Positions 1 to 4,677 of a DNA stretch of 8,836 bases are shown in pieces. The position numbers were made by a program, and so were the translations under genes. Below the pieces are notes generated by a model that was not told the origin of the DNA, searched no databases, and worked only from the letters and a program-made list of their open reading frames with translations. Source of the stretch: Candidatus Magasanikiibacteriota bacterium (GTDB lineage Bacteria; Patescibacteriota; Patescibacteriia; Magasanikbacterales; UBA922); contig JAHFIC010000034.1 of the NCBI GenBank assembly GCA_023246555.1, positions 1 through 8,836 of the forward strand, read 5' to 3'. The first letter of the stretch is position 1; each line of letters opens with the position of its first letter.

Positions 1-950
1 TCTTCTGTCTCCCCGCAAAAACCGACAATAATATCGGTCACAATGGCAATCCCCGGCCGCGTGGATCGAATTTTTTCTATGACATCCAAATAATACTCTC
101 GCGTGTGGCGACGATTCATGCGAAGGAGAATGTCATTGTTCCCCGATTGAACCGGCAAGTGAATATAATTCACTTGCTTTGACAAAGACAACGCATCGAT
201 TGCCTCGTCATCCATATACAACGGATGCGGGGCGGTCCAATGGACGCGTTCGATCCCAGTGATCTGGTTTACCTCCCACAACAGTTTTGCAAAATCATTG
301 TTCTTGTACGGATTTTTTGCAGAAAACTCTGCTGTATCCGGAGCAATATAGTGGTTAACAATTTGCCCCAAGAGTGTCACTTCGACACATCCACGCGCGA
401 CAAGGTCGTGAATTTCCGAGAGAATGTCTTTCAGCGGACGATTCACCTCAAGCCCGCGTGCATACGGTACGACGCAATAGGTGCAGAAATGATTACAGCC
501 AGTCTGGATCGTCACAAATGCCTGAAAAGTCTTGTTTAGGGTTGGCCGTAGCGCCAAATAATCTGCCGGCAAATCATCCATCGGTCGGAGCGCGGGGTTG
601 AGCGAAGAGAGCCACTGGGGTAAGTGAATCATGTCTTTCGTAGGAAAATACAAGTCGACATCCGGCATCTTTTTTTTCATCGCTCCATCTTTGTCTCGTC
701 CCGGCATGCAGCCAGTGACACCAACAATCAGATTCGGCCGTTGTTTTTTGAGCGCCGTAAAATTCGTTGCATGGCCAAAAATACGGTTCTCTGCCGCCTC
801 GCGCACCGAACAACTGTTCATAAGAATAACATCAGCAGATTCTGCCTCTGTTGTGCTCGTCATCCCCATGTGAGTCAAAATCGACTCCAGCCGTTCGGAG
901 TCGTTTTTGTTCATTTGGCAACCGAAGGTAATGATGTGGTAGGTAGACAT
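1..950 (-). CDS. miaB: tRNA-2-methylthio-N6-dimethylallyladenosine synthase MiaB, 3' end cut by window edge
   Basis: Radical SAM methylthiotransferase that adds the 2-methylthio group to i6A37 of tRNAs reading UNN codons, in the cytoplasm. About 316 codons are visible. The start is the ATG at 950, preceded by a weak GAGAG Shine-Dalgarno about 5 nt away. The N-terminal UPF0004 domain carries the three auxiliary-cluster cysteines C11 (FGCQMN), C47 (NSCSVRE) and C81 (TGCMPG). The radical SAM CxxxCxxC motif is C152, C156 and C159 (GCNHFCTYC), followed by VVPYARGLEVNRP, typical of MiaB rather than MtaB or RimO. HLPVQSGNNDILLRMNR and TDIIVGFCGETE follow. The end of the radical SAM domain and the TRAM domain lie beyond the left edge. 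Oddities are GFCGET where GFPGET is usual and LLGQIVNHY where LLGQNVNSY is usual. I translated the frame by hand across the whole stretch and found no stop or frameshift. Family assignment is near certain. Confidence 0.95.
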   Translation of the reverse strand, partial: MSTYHIITFGCQMNKNDSERLESILTHMGMTSTTEAESADVILMNSCSVREAAENRIFGHATNFTALKKQRPNLIVGVTGCMPGRDKDGAMKKKMPDVDLYFPTKDMIHLPQWLSSLNPALRPMDDLPADYLALRPTLNKTFQAFVTIQTGCNHFCTYCVVPYARGLEVNRPLKDILSEIHDLVARGCVEVTLLGQIVNHYIAPDTAEFSAKNPYKNNDFAKLLWEVNQITGIERVHWTAPHPLYMDDEAIDALSLSKQVNYIHLPVQSGNNDILLRMNRRHTREYYLDVIEKIRSTRPGIAIVTDIIVGFCGETE

Positions 951-964
951 ATTTTCTCTCAACC

Positions 965-987
965 AAGCGTTATTATAGATGACGCTT
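965..987. repeat. Inverted repeat around the miaB -10 box
   Basis: AAGCGT at 965-970 and ACGCTT at 982-987 form a perfect 6-bp inverted repeat with an 11-bp spacer that contains the miaB -10 hexamer. It could be a repressor operator. It could also be chance, since a 6-bp inverted repeat in 125 bp is not rare. Confidence 0.35.
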
Positions 988-999
988 AAAAAAAATCAA
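972..999 (-). promoter_or_regulatory. miaB promoter
   Basis: Read on the minus strand, TTGATT (994-999) is followed after 16 bp by a consensus TATAAT (972-977). The predicted transcription start near 965 gives a leader of about 15 nt before the miaB ATG, which holds the GAGAG ribosome-binding site. The -10 lies in the spacer of an inverted repeat AAGCGT/ACGCTT (965-970 and 982-987), a possible operator. The assignment comes from sequence match only. Confidence 0.65.
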
Positions 1000-1013
1000 G
1001 CACCGAACGTAGT

Positions 1014-1042
1014 TTGACACGATCGGATCTTTTTACTATTCT
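1014..1042 (+). promoter_or_regulatory. Promoter of the plus-strand coiled-coil gene
   Basis: A consensus TTGACA (1014-1019) is followed after 17 bp by TATTCT (1037-1042, 4 of 6 matches). The predicted start near 1049 leaves an AT-rich leader of about 27 nt before the ATG at 1076, with no Shine-Dalgarno. It is back to back with the miaB promoter; the two -35 boxes are only 14 bp apart. Confidence 0.6.
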
Positions 1043-1075
1043 AGTTAGTGTTATTAATACATAATAATACACCAT

Positions 1076-1510
1076 ATGGAACTTGAACGCCCCAGGCCAC
1101 ACCATGCTGAGGAAGCTGATTCGCGAGTGGGATTTGAGAATCGGAAGAGAGTAGACGAAGAGGACGCGAGACGCCAGGCTGAAGCTCAAAAATTAGCTGC
1201 AGAAAAAAACGAAGCAGATATTCAAGCAGGACGAGCCAAACGCATGGACCTGGCGGCAAAATCAGCCCTTAAAACGCCAGCATACAAAACAATTGAGGAT
1301 CTTCAGGCAGACAAACAAAGAGCCGGTGAAGAAAAAATAGCTCGATTAAAATCCGAAATCGTTGCATTAGAAGCCAAAAAAACTGAAATACTCGAGAAGC
1401 ATGGAAAAAAAATCGTAAGCTTCCTCAGAAGATCCCCAGACACCAGTCTCATTGACCGTGATATCGAAAACCGCAAAGAACAAATTGCGAAACTCGAAAT
1501 AACTTCTTAA
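1076..1510 (+). CDS. Hypothetical charged coiled-coil protein
   Basis: I do not recognise this 144-residue protein. It is very rich in Glu, Lys, Arg, Ala and Gln and has no Cys or Trp. It lacks a signal peptide and any membrane segment. Residues about 25-60 and 75-110 have the alternating hydrophobic/charged pattern of long helices (for example KIARLKSEIVALEAKK), suggesting a soluble coiled coil. A short less charged patch (KKIVSFLRRSPDTSLID) precedes the last helix. It is the only plus-strand gene here, with its own promoter and an in-frame TAA upstream at 1055-1057, so the ATG at 1076 is the only reasonable start. No Shine-Dalgarno is visible. Its TAA overlaps the thrS TAA by 4 bp in convergent orientation. 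A structural, scaffold or regulator-binding role is possible, but the sequence does not show which. Confidence 0.7.
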   Translation: MELERPRPHHAEEADSRVGFENRKRVDEEDARRQAEAQKLAAEKNEADIQAGRAKRMDLAAKSALKTPAYKTIEDLQADKQRAGEEKIARLKSEIVALEAKKTEILEKHGKKIVSFLRRSPDTSLIDRDIENRKEQIAKLEITS

Positions 1511-3249
1511 CGTCTCCCGCGAATCTCTTCCGTGACGCGCGCCACGAAATCATTCTTTGGTATTTTTTCTTGTCCTTCTTGTCCGCGAATCCGTACCATA
1601 AAATCCCCGCCAGCAAGTTCCTTATCGCCGATAACAATAAAGTATGGTGTTTTATCTTGGGCGGCTTTTCGTACTTTATTTCCGATTGTCTCACTCGCAT
1701 CGTCTACAAACACGCGAATGCCGGCGTCTCTCAACTCCTCTGCCAGTGCTTGAGCGCCCGCGGTGTGCTTTTCTGATACCGGAGCCAACCGCACCTGCTC
1801 AGGCGAAAGCCACACTGGAAATACGCCCGCGGTGTGTTCAATGTACACCGAAAGAAACCGCTCAATTGATCCCATGAGAGCAAAATGAATCATTACCGGA
1901 GTCTTTTGCTGGCCATCGGCATCGGTATATACAAGCCCAAAACGCTTTGGCTGGACGAAATCGAGCTGCGGCGTTGCCACTTGCCATTCCCGCCCCAATG
2001 CATCAACCGCCATAAAATCAATTTTTGGCCCGTAAAACGCCGCCTCGCCAGCTGCTTCATAATAATCCAAGTTGTGCTGTTTCGCGATCTTCAAAATGGT
2101 TGCCTGTGCCAATTCCCACAAAGAATCTTCCCCAAGATACTTCTCTGGCTGTGCCGGATCGCGATATGACAACCGCGCCCGGAGCGGCATGCCAATGGTT
2201 TTATAAAATATCTTCACAATGTCGATCAAGGTATTGTAGACACCCTCAATTTGTTCCGGTGTGCAAAACGTATGACTGTCGTCTTGGGTGATGGAACGCA
2301 CGCGAGATAACCCGAGGAGTTCTCCGGCCTTTTCATCGCGATAAATCGTTGTCGTTTCCAGATACCGGAGCGGAAGATCGCGATAACTTCTCGGCCGAGA
2401 AGCGTAAATTTGCTGATGATGCGGGCAGTTCATTGGCTTCATCACCAATTCATCCTTTGTTTCTTGGCTTTTCACCAAAAAAAGTTCATCGCCGAATTTT
2501 GCCCAATGCCCAGACGTTTCATAAAGCTCCTTTTTGGTGATATGTGGAATCCACACCTTCTCGTAACCACGCTTTAGGCGCAATTCGTCAGAATACGCGC
2601 TCAACTGCTCGCGGAGGATAGTTCCCTTCGGGGTAAAAAGAGGCAGCCCAGAGCCAACAAGTTCAGAGAATACAAATAAATCCAACTCTTTCCCAAGCTT
2701 GCGATGATCCCGTTTTTTGGCTTCTTCCAGCATGAGGAGGTGCGCATCAAGTTCTTCTTTGGTTGGAAAACAAGTGCCATAAATCCGCGTCAGCATTTTA
2801 TTTTTCTCACTCCCGCGCCAATACGCGCCAGCAATGGAAAGGAGTTTAAAGTGTTGAATCTCTTTTTTAGGATCTTCCGTATGTCCTCCGCGACACAAAT
2901 CAAGAAATCCACCAGGATTATTCTCGGTAATGGTCTTCCCATCTCTCGCAAATTCCTCGATCAATTCACGTTTGTAGGGATTATGCGCAAAATCCTCCCG
3001 CGCCTGTTCTACCGGGACTTCCTTTACAGAAAAAGCCCCCCATGATTGGACTATTTCTCTCATTTTCTCTTCTATGGTTGGTAAATCATCTGCCGCAATC
3101 GACCTCTCACCAAAATCAAAATCCTGATAAAACCCATTATCAATGGCGGGTCCGATAGCATTATGCGTTCCAGGCCATAGTTTAAGCACTGCTGCCGCGA
3201 GCAGATGCGCCGACGAATGCCGTAAGTGTTCCAATTGTTCTTTTTCCAT
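1507..3249 (-). CDS. thrS: Threonyl-tRNA synthetase lacking the TGS domain
   Basis: Class II aminoacyl-tRNA synthetase that charges tRNA-Thr and clears Ser-tRNA-Thr. The protein has 580 residues against about 640 for E. coli ThrRS; it starts directly in the editing domain, so the N-terminal TGS domain is absent. Editing-site residues H11, H15, C119 and H123 (HSSAH, CRGGH) are present. The catalytic core has zinc ligands C275 (MNCPHH), H326 (DDSHTFC) and H454 (VMIHFA), motif 2 around R304 (YRDEKAGELLGLSRVR) and motif 3 GSIERF. From about residue 477 follows the HGTP anticodon-binding domain. The ATG at 3249 is fixed by the T-box terminator just upstream: the in-frame extension holds no ATG, GTG or TTG before a TGA. 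No Shine-Dalgarno is seen between the T-tract and the ATG. Expression is probably controlled by tRNA-Thr charging through the T-box. The last 4 bp overlap the convergent coiled-coil gene. Confidence 0.97.
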   Translation of the reverse strand: MEKEQLEHLRHSSAHLLAAAVLKLWPGTHNAIGPAIDNGFYQDFDFGERSIAADDLPTIEEKMREIVQSWGAFSVKEVPVEQAREDFAHNPYKRELIEEFARDGKTITENNPGGFLDLCRGGHTEDPKKEIQHFKLLSIAGAYWRGSEKNKMLTRIYGTCFPTKEELDAHLLMLEEAKKRDHRKLGKELDLFVFSELVGSGLPLFTPKGTILREQLSAYSDELRLKRGYEKVWIPHITKKELYETSGHWAKFGDELFLVKSQETKDELVMKPMNCPHHQQIYASRPRSYRDLPLRYLETTTIYRDEKAGELLGLSRVRSITQDDSHTFCTPEQIEGVYNTLIDIVKIFYKTIGMPLRARLSYRDPAQPEKYLGEDSLWELAQATILKIAKQHNLDYYEAAGEAAFYGPKIDFMAVDALGREWQVATPQLDFVQPKRFGLVYTDADGQQKTPVMIHFALMGSIERFLSVYIEHTAGVFPVWLSPEQVRLAPVSEKHTAGAQALAEELRDAGIRVFVDDASETIGNKVRKAAQDKTPYFIVIGDKELAGGDFMVRIRGQEGQEKIPKNDFVARVTEEIRGRR

Positions 3250-3264
3250 AGCGATAATGTATAT

Positions 3265-3300
3265 AAAATAAAAAGCGATACGCCCATCTGTGGCGTATCG
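3265..3300 (-). terminator. Regulated intrinsic terminator of the thrS T-box
   Basis: On the minus strand, CGATACGCC (3292-3300) pairs perfectly with GGCGTATCG (3276-3284) over a 7-nt loop and is followed by the tract CTTTTTATTTT. It ends about 16 nt before the thrS ATG. Its first four bases are taken up by the antiterminator when tRNA is bound. It could also stop readthrough from the pilB operon upstream. Confidence 0.88.
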
Positions 3301-3342
3301 GGGTCAAAATTACAAAAGGTAATTACGACGGTTCCACCCGAT
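3297..3342 (-). promoter_or_regulatory. T-box antiterminator
   Basis: On the minus strand, ATCGGG (3337-3342) pairs perfectly with CCCGAT (3297-3302). The 7-nt bulge TGGAACC (3330-3336) matches UGGNACC. Above it GTCGTAATTAC pairs with GTAATTTTGAC (11 positions, one T-T mismatch, one G-T wobble) across a CTTTT loop. The CGAT of the 3' strand is also the start of the terminator stem, so the two structures exclude each other. Confidence 0.88.
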
Positions 3343-3441
3343 CATTTCTCTTTTCTTGCGTTGTCTGTAATGCTCCGAGAGTGGTACCATGCCCGCCTTC
3401 TGCGGACTGGGCTGATTCTCGTACAAACGCATCACAATCGT

Positions 3442-3470
3442 AGTCTAGCGTACCCAAAATTTCCTGTCAA
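3442..3470 (-). promoter_or_regulatory. thrS/T-box promoter
   Basis: A consensus TTGACA (3465-3470) is followed after 17 bp by TAGACT (3442-3447) on the minus strand. The predicted start near 3435 lies a few bases before Stem I, as expected for a T-box leader. The -35 begins only 7 bp after the stop codon of the baseplate-J-like gene. The leader is about 186 nt long. Confidence 0.75.
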
Positions 3471-3477
3471 CGTAAGC

Positions 3478-4617
3478 TCACTCAACACTTTTAATAATCA
3501 CCTGTACGTGATCTGCGCTATAGGGAACCCGTGTCACCCATAATGGAGAAAAGTCCACCTGAACACCCTGCACATGATCAAGCGATAGCACATATCGCCG
3601 AACTTCATCCTTTGTTTTGCCAAAAAATATTGAAGTATCGACCGAGTTGCTTTCTGGATTCAGCGACGCAATACCATCATAAAAAACTTTTATCACTGTT
3701 CTCCCTGTGGCAGGGTCGTATTCTTCAATAGAAACGGTAGGATCCTCCGTGCGTGGCTCAATCACCTCTCGCTCATCAATAGTGCGCTTTTCCAGGATGG
3801 CCATTGCGTGCTGTTTCAAAAGATCTTTCGGGTATATAACACCAACGATGGTTCCCCGACCTATACCCCGGATTTCCCCTGCCTCATCTCCCACTTCTTT
3901 GTCAAAAGAAACGGCGTACTGAAGAATATGTACGGCAATTCCTTGATCTTCTGTTATTTTTGAAAAATGCTTTTTTCCTTCATCAAGGAGCTTCTGCATG
4001 ATCCTTGCTTCTGCGATCTTTTTATCCTCTGCGCCAAAAATACCTACTGTCCGAACACCGCCAGTCATTGACCCTTCAGAATTTGCGTAGATCACCTTCT
4101 GTCTTTCCTCGGAAAGTCCCGGAATGGTAAAACGCGTCGGTCCAATATTAGATGCCCCACCTTTTGCATCGGCGTAAACGTCGGCTGCTGCGGCACCACG
4201 TGCAGGAATTTCCACACGATTTTTTAAGCGAAAAAGGACCCCTTGAGGGGGCAGGAGCCGGGTTGTCGGAATAAGGGCCTGTGCAGTGTCGGTTTCATTG
4301 TGGATCGTTACAATACCCGTTGCGACTCCATCTTCTTCTCGACCAGCACTTGGTCCAAAAACTTCCTCTATGGTTGCGATCGTGGAGCTCGCACTCATCC
4401 CTGATAGCGTGGCATCAGCGTCTCCACCAATCTCAAGAGTACCAGACACGTCCACTGCGGTCGCTTTCGTTTCAATAATAATGGTCGCTCGTTTCGCTGA
4501 CATGAAGATGATAAAACCCAAAAGAATGAGCGTAAAGCACAAAAAGGTCAACGCAACCGCCTTATAAAATCGGACAGGTTGTGTATAACTTACGGTTTCC
4601 CGATGACGGGGGGTCAT
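3478..4617 (-). CDS. Baseplate-J-like, single-pass membrane-anchored protein
   Basis: About 379 residues. After a short basic cytoplasmic tail comes one hydrophobic helix at about residues 17-41 (FYKAVALTFLCFTLILLGFII...). The remaining ~340 residues are hydrophilic and would face outside the membrane. The region around residues 100-200 (VTIHNETDTAQALIPTTRLL, GVLFRLKNRVEIPARG, GGASNIGPTRFTIPGL, MTGGVR) resembles the baseplate J/gp47-like beta-rich module seen in membrane proteins near pilus genes in candidate-phyla bacteria. I chose the ATG at 4617, with GAAG 6 nt upstream; a TTG four codons earlier (4629) is the alternative. It follows pilB in the same orientation, separated by a 9-bp tandem repeat, and probably shares its transcript. 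A role in pilus or cell-envelope assembly is inferred from the neighbourhood. It is not likely a phage gene, since no other tail genes are present. Confidence 0.85.
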   Translation of the reverse strand: MTPRHRETVSYTQPVRFYKAVALTFLCFTLILLGFIIFMSAKRATIIIETKATAVDVSGTLEIGGDADATLSGMSASSTIATIEEVFGPSAGREEDGVATGIVTIHNETDTAQALIPTTRLLPPQGVLFRLKNRVEIPARGAAAADVYADAKGGASNIGPTRFTIPGLSEERQKVIYANSEGSMTGGVRTVGIFGAEDKKIAEARIMQKLLDEGKKHFSKITEDQGIAVHILQYAVSFDKEVGDEAGEIRGIGRGTIVGVIYPKDLLKQHAMAILEKRTIDEREVIEPRTEDPTVSIEEYDPATGRTVIKVFYDGIASLNPESNSVDTSIFFGKTKDEVRRYVLSLDHVQGVQVDFSPLWVTRVPYSADHVQVIIKSVE

Positions 4618-4620
4618 AGT

Positions 4621-4674
4621 TAGCTTCAATAGCTTCTAAAACTTCCTAAGCTTTGGTAGCTTTGGAAGCTTTAG
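4621..4674. repeat. 9-bp tandem repeat between pilB and the baseplate-J-like gene
   Basis: Six units of exactly 9 bp on the plus strand: TAGCTTCAA, TAGCTTCTA, AAACTTCCT, AAGCTTTGG, TAGCTTTGG and AAGCTTTAG. The core AGCTT recurs at 4622, 4631, 4649, 4658 and 4667, with AACTT at 4640; a decayed seventh unit begins at 4675. The array almost exactly fills the gap between the pilB stop (4678-4680) and the ATG at 4617. The period is three codons, and on the coding strand the units would read xKL. Confidence 0.85.
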
Positions 4675-4677
4675 CAG

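Larger units (their letters stand above)
3265..3435 (-). promoter_or_regulatory. T-box riboswitch (tRNA-Thr responsive) in the thrS leader
   Basis: Read on the minus strand, the leader begins near 3435. Stem I is closed by TGCGTT (3426-3431) with AACGCA (3357-3362). TGTA/TACA and CGAGA/TCTCG helices follow, and a short GC-rich distal hairpin caps the arm. On the 3' side, just before the TCTCG strand, sits ACC (3383-3385), a Thr codon followed by A, where a specifier codon belongs. A 14-nt purine-rich linker leads to the antiterminator (3297-3342) with the T-box core GGGTGGAACCG. A competing terminator (3276-3300) shares bases with it. The known T-box mechanism is that uncharged tRNA pairs by its anticodon with the specifier and by its NCCA end with UGGN, stabilising the antiterminator and allowing transcription of the synthetase gene. 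Bulge base N is A, which predicts a tRNA-Thr with discriminator U73. Stems II, IIA/B and III appear absent. Confidence 0.88.

Noticed and set aside
225..989. Plus-strand open frames opposite miaB
   Set aside because: They overlap the unbroken MiaB frame with its six cysteines and have no promoter or family resemblance.
1441..1600. Intrinsic terminators at the thrS/coiled-coil convergence
   Set aside because: I looked for hairpins with T-tracts on both strands; GTGACGCGCGCCAC near 1530 can fold, but no T-tract follows it directly, and nothing convincing was found on the minus strand.
1755..1836. Direct repeat CGCCCGCGGTGTG at 1755-1767 and 1824-1836
   Set aside because: Both copies lie inside thrS and encode the same four residues (HTAG) in conserved-looking contexts; it looks like coincidence of coding, not a mobile or regulatory repeat.
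3265..3300. Simple terminator of the baseplate-J-like operon and nothing more
   Set aside because: A promoter, specifier arm and T-box core lie between that gene and the hairpin, and the hairpin shares bases with an antiterminator, so a regulated leader explains more.
3478..4617. Prophage remnant suggested by baseplate-J similarity
   Set aside because: No other phage genes, integrase or attachment sites are present, and the protein has an N-terminal membrane anchor unlike phage gp47.
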